A stretch of DNA of 64,000 nucleotides, from contig NZ_CP063373.1 of assembly GCF_015160855.1 (NCBI RefSeq), positions 5,146,001 through 5,210,000 on the forward strand. The letters are read 5' to 3'. The translations under genes and the position numbers were made by a program. This stretch comes from Streptomyces ferrugineus (GTDB taxonomy: Bacteria > Actinomycetota > Actinomycetes > Streptomycetales > Streptomycetaceae). Positions within the stretch are counted from its first letter, which is position 1. Each line of letters begins with the position of its first letter. Shown piece after piece: positions 10,017 to 19,142 of this stretch. A model generated the notes under the pieces. It searched no databases, was not told the DNA's origin, and saw only the letters and a program-made list of their open reading frames with translations.

Positions 10017-10700
10017 GTGGCACGGCAGACGTCCCGGACGAAGCAGTCGGACCGGGCGCGACGCGAGGACCTCGAACTCGGCTTCGAGCCGGATCCGGGA
10101 GCCGACTGGCGACACTTCGAAGAGCTGAAGCTCTCCCCCTTCCTCGAAGCGGCCCTTGAGGAGTTCGGAGCTCATGGCTACCACGGCGGCTCCGTACGTG
10201 CCATCGCCAACCGCGTCGGCGTGACCCTGCCCACCCTGTATTACCACCACGGCAGCAAGCAGGATCTGCTCGTCACCCTCCTCATGGGATCAATGCACGA
10301 CATCCTGGTCCGTTGCCGACACGCCCTGACCGAGGCCGGCGACCGGCCGGAGGACCAGGTCGCGCACATCGTGGAGTGCTTCACCCTGTACATGGCGCAT
10401 CGGCGGCGCCTGGCGTTCCTCGACGGGGAGGTCCGCAATCTCGAACCCGAGAACCGCGAGCGATACATCGCGCAGCGCAACGAGCTCTCCGTAATGGTGC
10501 GACGCATCGTCGACGACGGCATCAAGGACGGCGTGTTCCATACGCCCTACCCGGCGGAGGCTGTCCGCGCCGTCGTCTCGATGTGCCAGGCCGTCGCCGT
10601 CTGGTACCGGCCGCAGGGCCCGCTGAGCGAAGCCGAGGTCGCACAGCGCTACGTCACGCTCGCCCTGGACGCCCTCGTGCTCCGTACTCGCGGAACGTAG
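10017..10700 (+). CDS. TetR-family transcriptional regulator (paralogue of the one at 237)
   Basis: A 227-residue regulator. GTG 10017 has GAAGGAGAGG immediately upstream. The translated product is strongly similar to the protein at 237 over its whole length. It has the same RQT.RTKQ start, the same 45-residue lead-in, HGYHGGS.RAIA.RVGVTLP with TLYYHHG.KQ, and the same end WYR..GPL.EAEVAQRYV..ALDA. The HTH recognition segment is identical. It is placed at the end of the HpaB-racemase-crotonase operon and so is likely co-regulated with its targets. Probably represses the TATCGATCGATA promoters until an acyl-CoA intermediate accumulates, like KstR2-type regulators; operator and ligand are inferences. 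Confidence 0.9.
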   Translation: MARQTSRTKQSDRARREDLELGFEPDPGADWRHFEELKLSPFLEAALEEFGAHGYHGGSVRAIANRVGVTLPTLYYHHGSKQDLLVTLLMGSMHDILVRCRHALTEAGDRPEDQVAHIVECFTLYMAHRRRLAFLDGEVRNLEPENRERYIAQRNELSVMVRRIVDDGIKDGVFHTPYPAEAVRAVVSMCQAVAVWYRPQGPLSEAEVAQRYVTLALDALVLRTRGT

Positions 10701-10749
10701 CGCCGGGAGCGGTAGACCGCCAAACGTGCTGCCACCTGGTACCCAGCGC

Positions 10750-13149
10750 CTACGCGTCCGTGTCGCCCCAGACGGCAGCAAGGTCGACACCGAGTTTCTG
10801 CACAGCCCTGATCGGCTGCTCCGCCCAGATGGTCTTTCCGTTCTGGTGGTAGCGACTGCCCCATCGCTTGGTGAGCTGAGCCACGAGGAACAGCCCCCGC
10901 CCTCCTTCGTCACCGGCTCGCGCGCGACGCAAGCGGGGCTGGGTGTTGCTCCGGTCCGTGACCTCACAGACCAACGTGCTGTCGTCATGGAAAAGGCGGA
11001 CACCGACCGTTCCGCCTGCATAGCGAATCGCGTTAGTGACCAGTTCACTGACGATCAGTTCTGTGGTGAAAGCGATTTCGTCGAGCCCCCATGCCGAGAG
11101 TTGTCGGGCGATGTCCCTGCGTGCGTCGGACACGACGGCCGGATCATCGGGAAACTGCCATTCGGCCGCGTGGGACACCGGAAGCCGGTGGATACGGGCC
11201 AGGAGAAGCGCCATGTCGTCTCGGGACGCCGGCTCAGCAGCCCCGGCCATGATGGCGTGGCCGATGTCTTGCAGCGCCCGAGCATCGCGGCAGAGCGTAG
11301 AAAGGGTGTCCAGGAGTTCCCGGGCTCCTTGTACGGCATCTCGGTCACGCCGTTCCACCAGGCCGTCGGTGTACAGGGCGAGCAGGCTGCCGGGTTCCAG
11401 GGTGACCGTGGTGGTGTCGAAGGGCATGCCGCCTACGCCGAGAGGCGGCCCCGGGGAGACGTCGATCAGACGACCTGTGCCAGCGGGCTCGATCACCACG
11501 GGTGGCAGATGACCTGCGCTGGCCAGGGAGCAGCTGCCGGTGACGGGGTCGTAGAGCGCGTAGAGGCAGGTGCCGCCAACTGTGTCCTGATCCTGGGGGT
11601 CGGCCTCCTCAGCGAGTTGTTGGACAAGGTCGTCCATGCGCATGAGCAGCTCACCCGGCTCCAGCTCCAGGTCGGCCAGCGTCCGCATGGCGGCCCGGAG
11701 ACGCCCCATGGTGGCCGCGGCGTGCAGACCGTGGCCGATGACATCCCCCACGACGAAAGCCACACGCAACGACGGCAACGGGATGACGTCGAACCAGTCG
11801 CCGCTGATGTCCGCGGCGCCGCCCGCGGGGGCGTAGCTGCCAGCCGACTCGGCCGCCGTATTGCTCACGGTGGGGCGGGGAAGCAGGCGCTGCTGCAGTG
11901 CGACCGCCGCCCGGTGCTCGCGTGTGAAGCGGCGGGCGTTGTCCACGCACAGTGCTGCCCGCGAGACGATCTCCGCCAGCAGGTCCGCGTCCTCCTGCTC
12001 GAAAGGCTCGGGCCGCTCAGTGCGCCACAGCGCGACCGAGCCGAGCAGGAAGCCGCGCGCGAACAGTGGGCCGGCAATCACCGAGTGCCCGTGTTCAGGG
12101 ACGAACAGCGGGACCAGCGCCGGGTCCCCGAGCCGGCCGACCTTCTCCCGATCGGACAGCCTGAAGACCTTGCCTTGCTGCAGGGTCCGCATGAGGGGCA
12201 GGTCCGGGAAAGGAGGCACCGCCGCGCCCGGCTGAAGGAGCGCATGCGGCCAGGAGCCGGCTGCCGAGGCGACCGCAGCCCGGCGCAAGTGCAGTTGTCC
12301 CCCGCCGAAGATCTTGGGAGGCTCGTTCCCGTCGAGCACGGCCTCAGCCAGCTCCACCCACCCCACGTCCCCGAGTGCCGGGACGAGGACGTCCACGAGG
12401 TCCTGGGCGGTGCGCGTGACATCCAGAGAGTCACCGAGACGAGCCGACGCCTCGTGGCTGATCTCCATACGACGCCGCGCTCGCTGCTCCTCGGTGCGAT
12501 CGGTATAGACCGCCGCGACCCCTGTCGGGCGTTCGCACTCGTCCTCCAGCCGGAAGGCAGACAGGGACAGGTGTCGCTTCCTCCCGGACGCGTCAGACGA
12601 ACCCATCCGCAATTCTCCGGCCACAAGTGGCATCCCGGTGACGAGTACCGGACGCAGGTGGTCCGCGATCTCCTGAAGCAGCGCACGGCCATGCATTCCG
12701 GCGGTGGCATTGGTACGTACGACCTTCAGTTCCGTGTCGTAGAGGGCGACCCCGAAATGGGACTGGGCGAGCAGGGCGCACAAGAAGGACCAGCCCTGCC
12801 CGCGTTCGCCTCCATCACGCCCAGGACCCGCCACAAGCACGATCTCAGAGGAACCGTCCAGGCGCACCGCGTCCACCGTGAGCGCGACCGGTCGGCCTGA
12901 CCGGTGCCGAAAGACGACGTGCTCCGACGAAGCGAGCATGGAATCACCCCATGCGTCCACACGGCTTCCCTGCGAGGGGTCAGCGAGCAGCTTCGCCATC
13001 GGCTGCCCACAGACCTCGCCGGCCGCGTGCCCCAGCAATTGCGCGGCTGCCTGAGACCATCCCTGCACGGTTCCCGCATGATCGAGCAGGATGACCACGA
13101 TCTCGTCGGCCGAAACACTTGCCTCGTCGCGTTCGCTCGGGACTGTCAT
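10750..13149 (-). CDS. PAS-GAF-SpoIIE (PP2C) phosphatase with C-terminal anti-sigma-type ATPase domain
   Basis: A 799-residue soluble regulator. Order: PAS-like region (about 20-120) with SQAAAQLLGHAAGEVCG, a second sensory PAS region (about 130-220), GAF domain (about 240-400) ending VDNARRFTREH, SpoIIE/PP2C phosphatase (about 430-640) with SGDWFDVIPL, VVGDVIGHG and LYTDGLVE, and a histidine-kinase-like ATPase (about 670-790) with ELVTNAIRYA and DEGGRGLFLVAQL. ATG 13149 was chosen for GGTGAGGTGG just upstream. Such proteins dephosphorylate anti-anti-sigma factors and/or phosphorylate them, setting sigma-B-like stress responses. No membrane segment. Convergent with the TetR gene, 49 bp away. 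A membrane-anchored relative is encoded at 50747. Confidence 0.88.
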   Translation of the reverse strand: MTVPSERDEASVSADEIVVILLDHAGTVQGWSQAAAQLLGHAAGEVCGQPMAKLLADPSQGSRVDAWGDSMLASSEHVVFRHRSGRPVALTVDAVRLDGSSEIVLVAGPGRDGGERGQGWSFLCALLAQSHFGVALYDTELKVVRTNATAGMHGRALLQEIADHLRPVLVTGMPLVAGELRMGSSDASGRKRHLSLSAFRLEDECERPTGVAAVYTDRTEEQRARRRMEISHEASARLGDSLDVTRTAQDLVDVLVPALGDVGWVELAEAVLDGNEPPKIFGGGQLHLRRAAVASAAGSWPHALLQPGAAVPPFPDLPLMRTLQQGKVFRLSDREKVGRLGDPALVPLFVPEHGHSVIAGPLFARGFLLGSVALWRTERPEPFEQEDADLLAEIVSRAALCVDNARRFTREHRAAVALQQRLLPRPTVSNTAAESAGSYAPAGGAADISGDWFDVIPLPSLRVAFVVGDVIGHGLHAAATMGRLRAAMRTLADLELEPGELLMRMDDLVQQLAEEADPQDQDTVGGTCLYALYDPVTGSCSLASAGHLPPVVIEPAGTGRLIDVSPGPPLGVGGMPFDTTTVTLEPGSLLALYTDGLVERRDRDAVQGARELLDTLSTLCRDARALQDIGHAIMAGAAEPASRDDMALLLARIHRLPVSHAAEWQFPDDPAVVSDARRDIARQLSAWGLDEIAFTTELIVSELVTNAIRYAGGTVGVRLFHDDSTLVCEVTDRSNTQPRLRRARAGDEGGRGLFLVAQLTKRWGSRYHQNGKTIWAEQPIRAVQKLGVDLAAVWGDTDA

Positions 13150-13839
13150 GAGCCACCTCACCAGTGGCCCCATGCTCTGGGCCACACTCCATTATGGTGA
13201 GCCTGGGCCAGAGAGCGCTTTTACGAGACCCCATCCCGCGGCATCGCTGCTCCACCGCCCCCTGCTGCACCACCTTGTGGCAACGATCATGAAATGCAGA
13301 CCGGAGGGGGACGCCATCAGCGGCCGGTCGGACGGGGTCCCGTTCCGCGCCACTCCCAGATCGTGGGCTCAGCGATACGTACCGTCCGCGATGGAGAGGC
13401 GTCGACCACCTGACCGGTGCCGGACGGCTCGCGCTCTCGCATGCACCAAGGACGCGTATGCCCAGGTGGACAGAGCCGCGTCGAAGCCGCCGACGAGGTT
13501 GTGGGGGCGGCGGTGGGGCAGCGGGGCGATGGGTGGTCATCCACGCCGCAGATAACGCGGCGACGCACTCGGTAACCTTGCCGTTCGTGCCATGCGACGG
13601 TGCGTGAGCCAGGCGGTCGACTCGCCCGCGGGTGAGATCGCCGTAGGAGCTGTTGCCGCGCGGTTGTGCTCCCGATGAGAGGGCGAGCCGGCGCACGGAT
13701 GTCGACCGGTGCTTCCTCGGCAACGTTCCCGGGGCCGGTCCGCACCTCGGCATGGTCCGCGTCGCAGCTGCCTGCTTCAGCCCTCCGATCGGCATGTCCC
13801 AAACCTCGGGGCGAGGTCGGGGTACGGCGACGAGACGGT
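13150..13839. other. Intergenic stretch, no gene recognised
   Basis: About 690 bp between the SpoIIE gene and the short-chain dehydrogenase. Long open frames exist on both strands, but they are low-complexity Arg/Pro/Ala translations with no family motif and no convincing ribosome site. It probably contains the SpoIIE promoter (AT-rich bases near 13180-13200) and decayed coding sequence. Confidence 0.5.
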
Positions 13840-14601
13840 TTACCGGGGGGCCATGCGGATGGCGCCGTCGAGGCGGATGGTCTCGCCGTTGAGCATGGGG
13901 TTGGCGACGATGTGGGCGGCCAGTGCCGCGTACTCGCTCGGGTCGCCCAGACGCGCAGGGTGCGGGACCTGGGCCCCCAGCGACGCGACGGCCTCTTTGG
14001 GAAGGGTGTCGAACAGGGGGGTGTGGAACAGGCCCGGGGCGATGGTCACCACGCGGATGGCGAGGCTCGCCAGGTCACGGGCGATCGGGAGGGTCATGCC
14101 GACGATGCCGCCCTTGGAGGCTGAGTAGGCGGCCTGGCCGATCTGGCCGTCGAAGGCGGCGACGGACGCGGTGTTGACGATGACGCCGCGCTCCTCGCCG
14201 AGCGGTTCGGCCCGCCCGATCCGCTCGGCGGCGAGCCGGATGACGTTGAACGTGCCGATCAGGTTGACCTGGACGATCTTGGTGAATGTGTCGAGCGGGT
14301 GCGCGCCCGTCTTGCCGACCGTCTTGGCGGCGGGTCCGATTCCCGCGCAGTTGACAGCGGCCCGGAGGGTTCCCAGTGACTGCGCGAGGTCGAGGGCGGC
14401 GGACACGTCCTCCTCGCTGGTGACGTCGGCCGGGGCGAAGGCCACCTGGTCGCCGAGTTCCTCGGCGACTGCCTTGCCCTTGGAAGACGGCAGGTCGACG
14501 ATGACGACCGTGGCTCCCGCCTCGACAAGTTTCCGCACGGTCGCCAGACCGAGGCCGGAGGCCCCTCCGGTGACGAGGGCGACGCTGCCTGCGATGTCCA
14601 T
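13840..14601 (-). CDS. Short-chain dehydrogenase, 3-hydroxyacyl-CoA dehydrogenase type
   Basis: A 253-residue SDR with the NAD-binding [19 protein letters not shown], Ser in [15 protein letters not shown] and catalytic YSASK. The Rossmann signature and the [20 protein letters not shown] region match the HSD17B10 / 2-methyl-3-hydroxybutyryl-CoA dehydrogenase group, which oxidises 3-hydroxyacyl-CoAs including 2-methyl-branched ones. That fits the racemase in the same cluster. The product would be the 3-ketoacyl-CoA cleaved by the thiolase whose gene lies 30 bp upstream in the same operon. NAD-dependence is inferred from the Asp after the second beta strand (VIVDLP). Confidence 0.88.
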   Translation of the reverse strand: MDIAGSVALVTGGASGLGLATVRKLVEAGATVVIVDLPSSKGKAVAEELGDQVAFAPADVTSEEDVSAALDLAQSLGTLRAAVNCAGIGPAAKTVGKTGAHPLDTFTKIVQVNLIGTFNVIRLAAERIGRAEPLGEERGVIVNTASVAAFDGQIGQAAYSASKGGIVGMTLPIARDLASLAIRVVTIAPGLFHTPLFDTLPKEAVASLGAQVPHPARLGDPSEYAALAAHIVANPMLNGETIRLDGAIRMAPR

Positions 14602-14631
14602 GTGTTCTCCTAACTTTTCGTTGGTGGGCCG

Positions 14632-15816
14632 TCAGATGCGTTCGATGAGCGTGGCGTTGGCCATACCGCCGCCCTCGCACATCGTCTGCAGGCCGTAGCG
14701 TCCGCCGGTTGCCTGCAGGTGGTGCACCAGCGTGGTGAGCAGCCGGGCGCCGGACGCGCCCAGTGGGTGGCCCAGCGCGATGGCGCCACCGCGGGGGTTG
14801 AGCCGCTCGGGGTCGGCGCCCAGTTCCCGCTGCCAGAGCAGGGGGACGGGCGCGAAGGCCTCGTTGACCTCGTACGCGTCGATGTCGTCGATGACCAGGC
14901 CCGCACGGGCCAGAACCTTCTGGCTGGCCGGGACGACACCTGTGAGCATCAGCAAAGGGTCGCTGCCCGTGACGGCGAAGGAATGGAAGCGGGCCAGAGG
15001 TCGCAGACCGAGCGCGGCGGCCCTTTCCTCGCTCATGATCAGGACGGCGGACGCGCCATCGGTCAGCGGCGAAGAGTTGCCCGGCGTGATCCGCCAGTCC
15101 TCGATCTCCGCAAAGCGCCGGGCGATCATCTCGTCCGCGAACGACGGCCGCAGCGCGGCCAAGCCGGCCGCGTCCGTCCCCGGCCGGACCGTCTCGTCCA
15201 CGGTGAGGGCGCTCCCCTCCGGACCGGTGACCGGCACGATCTCCTTCTCGAAGGCCCCGGACTCCGCTGCCGCCGTCGCTCGCGCGTGCGATCGCGCGGC
15301 ATACGCGTCAAGAGCGTCGCGGTCGAACTTCCAGCGTGCGGCGATGAGTTCGGCTGCCACGCCCTGGTTGACCAGCCCGTCGGGGTAGCGTGCGGCGAGT
15401 CCGGGGCCGAATGGCTCCCGGCCCTGGAGCGCGGAGCCCATCGGCACCCGGCTCATGGACTCCACCCCGCACGCGATCACCACGTCGTAGGCACCGGCGA
15501 TCACGCCCTGTGCGGCGAAACTCGCGGCCTGCTGGCTCGATCCGCACTGCCGGTCGATGGTCGTCGCCGGGACCGACTCGGGAAATCCCGCGCCAAGGAC
15601 CGCGCTGCGCGCGATGTTCATCGCCTGCTCGCCGGCCTGCCCGACACAGCCGGCGATCACGTCGTCGACCAGGACGGGGTCGAGATCGTTGCGTGCGACC
15701 AGAGCGCGCAGAACTCCCGACAGCAACTCGGTCGGGTGGATCCCGGACAGCTGCCCGCCCGGCTTGCCCCTGCCGGACGGGGTGCGTACGGCGTCCACGA
15801 TGACGGCGTCGGTCAT
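14632..15816 (-). CDS. Acetyl-CoA acyltransferase (thiolase)
   Basis: A 394-residue degradative thiolase. It has the nucleophilic C91 in TTIDRQCGSSQQA, the NEAFAPVPL and GGAIALGHPLGASGARL blocks with the active-site His, and the second Cys in MCEGGGMANA. It catalyses CoA-dependent cleavage of 3-ketoacyl-CoA, the last step of a beta-oxidation round. ATG 15816 has GGAGGGG just upstream; the longer frame reaching 15876 runs back through the operator and is not used. It is transcribed away from the transporter/ligase operon from a shared promoter with two operators. Confidence 0.92.
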   Translation of the reverse strand: MTDAVIVDAVRTPSGRGKPGGQLSGIHPTELLSGVLRALVARNDLDPVLVDDVIAGCVGQAGEQAMNIARSAVLGAGFPESVPATTIDRQCGSSQQAASFAAQGVIAGAYDVVIACGVESMSRVPMGSALQGREPFGPGLAARYPDGLVNQGVAAELIAARWKFDRDALDAYAARSHARATAAAESGAFEKEIVPVTGPEGSALTVDETVRPGTDAAGLAALRPSFADEMIARRFAEIEDWRITPGNSSPLTDGASAVLIMSEERAAALGLRPLARFHSFAVTGSDPLLMLTGVVPASQKVLARAGLVIDDIDAYEVNEAFAPVPLLWQRELGADPERLNPRGGAIALGHPLGASGARLLTTLVHHLQATGGRYGLQTMCEGGGMANATLIERI

Positions 15817-15854
15817 GTTCTGCCCCTCCACTGCTGTGCAACCCAGATCGAATA

Positions 15855-15866
15855 TATCGATCGATA
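15855..15866. promoter_or_regulatory. Palindromic operator TATCGATCGATA (site 3)
   Basis: Same core as sites 1 and 2, 39 bp upstream of the thiolase start. It is inside an AT-rich box (AATATATCGATCGATAGATA) that could be the thiolase -10 region. Binding here should block thiolase-SDR transcription. Confidence 0.75.
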
Positions 15867-15942
15867 GATATTGCATCCTAGGAGCGCCGCGCTTCCCCCA
15901 TCAAGACTCTTGACGCGATACCGCCCGGGACCTAGGGTCCCG

Positions 15943-15960
15943 ATCTATCGATCGATAGAT
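15943..15960. promoter_or_regulatory. Perfect 18-bp palindromic operator ATCTATCGATCGATAGAT (site 4)
   Basis: The longest and most perfect of the four copies. It ends 3 bp before ATG 15964 of a small frame and about 250 bp before the transporter gene at 16210. With site 3 (88 bp away) it forms a second two-site divergent promoter, mirroring sites 1 and 2. Confidence 0.8.
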
Positions 15961-15963
15961 TTC

Positions 15964-16092
15964 ATGGGAGCCGCCATGAAAATCCGAGCCCGCCGCCCTC
16001 AGGGGCGCTACTCCGTCTCCAGCGTGCCGGGCATCATCCACACCTCCGCGCCACTCCCCGTCAACGCCAAACAGGCGCTGAGGCGCAGCTGA
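15964..16092 (+). CDS. Small ORF directly downstream of operator site 4 (uncertain)
   Basis: A 42-codon frame (38 codons if ATG 15976 is used; AGGGAG-like purines GGGAG lie 15966-15970). It gives a basic peptide rich in Arg, Ser and Pro with no recognised domain. It lies in what would otherwise be the 5' leader of the transporter operon. It could be a leader peptide, a small protein or simply untranslated leader; codon third positions are GC-rich but so are all frames here. Reported because it starts right after the operator. Confidence 0.3.
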   Translation: MGAAMKIRARRPQGRYSVSSVPGIIHTSAPLPVNAKQALRRS

Positions 16093-16209
16093 AGCCGATC
16101 CTGTAACGGCTGGTCCTGCGCGAAGCAGAGCGGCCTTGGTCGGCCCGGAAGAGTCAGAGTTCACCGACCCTGCCGCGGCGGTCCCCGCCGCGCTCTCCCC
16201 CTCCTGGAG

Positions 16210-17583
16210 ATGACAGTGCCGTCAAATCCCCGTACGGCGGCCCCCGAGGCCGTTCCACTCCACCGTTCAGCCCGCGCGTCTTTTGCCGCGGCCATCGCGA
16301 CCTCTCTCGAGTGGTACGACTTCTTCATCTACTCCACCGCTGCCGCGCTGGTCTTCAACACGACGTTCTTCGCGACCGACAACGCTGTTGTCTCCGCTCT
16401 CAATTCCTTCGCCACCGTGGCGGTGGGCTTCATCGCCCGGCCCATCGGTGGCGTCGTGGCGGGCGCGCTGGGCGACAAGCACGGACGTAAGCCCGTGCTT
16501 GTCGGCGCCATGATCCTCATGGCGGTGGCTACCACGTTGATCGGCTTCGTGCCGAACTCCGAGGTGGTATGGCTTGCGCCGACACTGCTGATCGCCCTGC
16601 GCCTGTGCCAGGGGCTGGCCGTCGGGGCGCAGTGGAGCAGCGCGGTCCTGGTGGCAACGGAGAACGCGCCCGCGCACCTACGCGGCTTCTTCGGCAGTTT
16701 CGCCCAGCTCGGCGTCCCGATCGGAGCGGTGCTCGGCAATGTGGTGTTTCTGATCGCCACCGCGGCCTCCTCGCCGGAAGCCTTCGTCGACTGGGTGTGG
16801 CGTATCCCCTTCTGGATCAGTCTGATCATGCTCCCGATCGCCTTCGCCATCCACCGCTTCCTCGAGGAGACCCCCGAGTTCAAGGCGGTCGCGGCGAGAG
16901 CCGCCGAACAGCCCCAGGTCCAGCGCTCCGGGTTCCTTGAGGTCGTCCGTCACAACCCGGGCGCGATCCTGGCCGCGGCCGGCGCCAACACCGTAGGCGT
17001 AGTGCTTTTCCAGGTGACGGTCGCCGGCTCGGTGCAGTTCGTGACCACCTACCTTGAGGTCACTCGTACCGCGGCTCTGACCTGGGTTCTGATCACGTGC
17101 ACCCTCATGATGCCGTTGGTGCCGTTCTTCGGCTGGCTGTCGGACCGCTTCGGCCGCAAGCTGGTCTTCGGGCTGGGGGCCGCCGCGATGCTGGTCTGGG
17201 GAGTACCGATGTGGCTACTCATCCCCGCGTCGGGGCCCGACCAGATCTGGCCGTTCGCCTTGGCCATCGTAGGCGCCGGTATCGCCATGTCACTGCAGAC
17301 CGGTACTCAGGGCACGCTCATCGCCGAACTCTTCCCACCGGAGGTCCGTTCCTCGGGCGCCTCGCTCGGCTATCAGATCGCCGGGATCATCGGTGGCTTC
17401 GGGCCCTTCGTCACCGTTGCGCTGATCAACGGCAACACCGCGAACGCCTGGCGGGTCGGCGTACTCATCGCCGCTCTCGCCGCGGTCTCCCTGATCTGCC
17501 TGCAGCTGATCATTCGTCGCCGCTATCACTCGACACCCGGCCCCGCCGTGTCCGGCGAGGCTGAGGCCCTCTCGGCCCGCTGA
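16210..17583 (+). CDS. MFS transporter, metabolite:H+ symporter (MHS) family
   Basis: A 457-residue membrane protein with about 12 hydrophobic segments. The opening ATSLEWYDFFIYSTAAALVF and the loops ARPIGGVVAGALGDKHGRKP and GWLSDRFGRKLVFG are typical of the MHS group (shikimate, alpha-ketoglutarate, proline/betaine symporters). This group imports organic acids with protons across the cytoplasmic membrane. ATG 16210 follows CTCCTGGAG. It is the first gene of the transporter-ligase-crotonase operon and 14 bp before the CoA ligase. It probably takes up the free acid that the ligase then activates (inference from context). Confidence 0.88.
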   Translation: MTVPSNPRTAAPEAVPLHRSARASFAAAIATSLEWYDFFIYSTAAALVFNTTFFATDNAVVSALNSFATVAVGFIARPIGGVVAGALGDKHGRKPVLVGAMILMAVATTLIGFVPNSEVVWLAPTLLIALRLCQGLAVGAQWSSAVLVATENAPAHLRGFFGSFAQLGVPIGAVLGNVVFLIATAASSPEAFVDWVWRIPFWISLIMLPIAFAIHRFLEETPEFKAVAARAAEQPQVQRSGFLEVVRHNPGAILAAAGANTVGVVLFQVTVAGSVQFVTTYLEVTRTAALTWVLITCTLMMPLVPFFGWLSDRFGRKLVFGLGAAAMLVWGVPMWLLIPASGPDQIWPFALAIVGAGIAMSLQTGTQGTLIAELFPPEVRSSGASLGYQIAGIIGGFGPFVTVALINGNTANAWRVGVLIAALAAVSLICLQLIIRRRYHSTPGPAVSGEAEALSAR

Positions 17584-17597
17584 CCCTGGGAGCATCC

Positions 17598-19142
17598 ATG
17601 CACACCGCTACGCTCTCGCCCGGGACCCCCTTCCCCGACGCCATGGCGCACACCGATCCCGCACGGCCGGCGTTCGTCATGGCCGACACCGGGCAGGTGG
17701 TGACCTACGGCGAGCTGGTCGAGTCGTCCCGGGCCATCGCGGCCCTGCTGTGGTCCCGCGGGCTTCGGCACGGCGACTGTGTCGCCATCCTGATGGAGAA
17801 CACCGCCGATTACCTCCCGGTGGCATGGGCGGCACAACGATGCGGCCTGCGCTACGTCGGCCTGCCGACCCGGCTCGAACCCGCAGAGGCCGCCTACATT
17901 CTGCGCGACTCCCGCGCCCGTGCCCTCGTCACCAGCCCGGCCCACATCGAGCGGGCCACAGCCGCGCTGCAGGAAGCGCCCGGGGTCGAACTCCGGTTCA
18001 GCACCGGGCCCGCGGCTGACGGTTTCGAGGAACTGGCCGAGGCCAGGACGGCCGCCCCGCGAGTCGTGCCCGAGGAGCGGGAGGGCATCGACCTGCTCTA
18101 TTCCTCGGGCACGACCGGCCGGCCCAAGGGCGTCGCGGCGAGCCTGCCACTGGCCCCGTTGGGCACCCCGCCCGGCGTCGCCACCCTGCTGCACGAGCGC
18201 TGGGGCCTCGACGAGAAGGCGGTCTACCTTTCGCCAGCGCCGCTGTACCACGCTGCTCCGCTGCGCTTCTGCATGACGGTGCACCGCTACGGCGGCACCG
18301 TCGTGATCATGGAGCGCTTCGACGCCGAGGCCGCACTCGAGCTCATCGAGCGCCATCGCGTGACCCACACCCAGATGGTGCCGACGATGCTCACCCGGAT
18401 CCTCAAGCTGCCTGCGCAGGCACGCGCGCGACGGGACATGTCGTCCTTGCGGGTCCTCGTGCACGCGGCGGCACCGTGCCCGCCCGAAGCCAAGCGGTCC
18501 CTGATCGACTGGCTCGGGCCGATCGTGCACGAGTACTACTCGTCCACGGAGAACTACCTGTTCACCGCGATCGATTCCAAGGAGTGGCTCGCGCACCCGG
18601 GCTCGGTCGGGCGGGCGCTGGTCGGGCGGCCGCACATCCTCGACGAGATCGGCCAGGAGCTGCCCGCGGGTGAGACCGGGACGATCTGGTCCGAGGGCGG
18701 GTTGCCGTTCGAGTACCTCAACGACCCTGCCAAGACCGCCGAATCCCGCAACGACCGCGGCTGGACCACGGTCGGCGACCTCGGCCACCTCGACGCCGAC
18801 GGCTACCTCTACCTCGCTGACCGCCGCGCCGACCTCGTCCTCTCCGGCGGGGTGAACATCTACCCCCAGGAAGCCGAGAACGTCCTGGTCGGGCACCCGG
18901 ACGTGGCCGACGCCGCGGTCTTCGGCATTCCGCACGACGAGCTGGGCGAGGTCGTCCACGCCGTGGTCCAGCTCCGCCCGGGGTGCGAGCCGGGCCCGGA
19001 GGTGGCCGAGCAGCTCATCGGCTGGTGCCGGCAGCGCCTCTCGACGTACAAGTGCCCACGCGGCCTCGACTTCGCCGACCAGCTCCCGCGTTCACCCACG
19101 GGCAAGCTGTTCAAGCGCGAACTCAAGGAGCGATACCGATGA
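17598..19142 (+). CDS. Acyl-CoA synthetase (AMP-forming, FadD-like)
   Basis: A 514-residue ANL-superfamily ligase. The P-loop is YSSGTTGRPKGV (about 168-179), the adenine region HEYYSSTENY, the hinge TVGDLGHLDADGYLYLADRR and the A10 lysine in SPTGKLFKRELKERYR. It activates a carboxylic acid to acyl-CoA via acyl-AMP in the cytosol. It follows the transporter by 14 bp and overlaps the next crotonase by 4 bp (ATGA), so translation is coupled. This is the only ligase in the cluster and so the probable entry step. Confidence 0.92.
   Translation: MHTATLSPGTPFPDAMAHTDPARPAFVMADTGQVVTYGELVESSRAIAALLWSRGLRHGDCVAILMENTADYLPVAWAAQRCGLRYVGLPTRLEPAEAAYILRDSRARALVTSPAHIERATAALQEAPGVELRFSTGPAADGFEELAEARTAAPRVVPEEREGIDLLYSSGTTGRPKGVAASLPLAPLGTPPGVATLLHERWGLDEKAVYLSPAPLYHAAPLRFCMTVHRYGGTVVIMERFDAEAALELIERHRVTHTQMVPTMLTRILKLPAQARARRDMSSLRVLVHAAAPCPPEAKRSLIDWLGPIVHEYYSSTENYLFTAIDSKEWLAHPGSVGRALVGRPHILDEIGQELPAGETGTIWSEGGLPFEYLNDPAKTAESRNDRGWTTVGDLGHLDADGYLYLADRRADLVLSGGVNIYPQEAENVLVGHPDVADAAVFGIPHDELGEVVHAVVQLRPGCEPGPEVAEQLIGWCRQRLSTYKCPRGLDFADQLPRSPTGKLFKRELKERYR

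Noticed and set aside
10726..12900. 724-codon plus-strand open frame opposite the SpoIIE gene
   Set aside because: Antisense shadow; no domain motif, whereas the minus frame has PP2C and HATPase signatures.
13200..13840. Possible transposase or MFS remnant before the SDR gene
   Set aside because: Several frames were read on both strands; none gave a motif that could be tied to a family.
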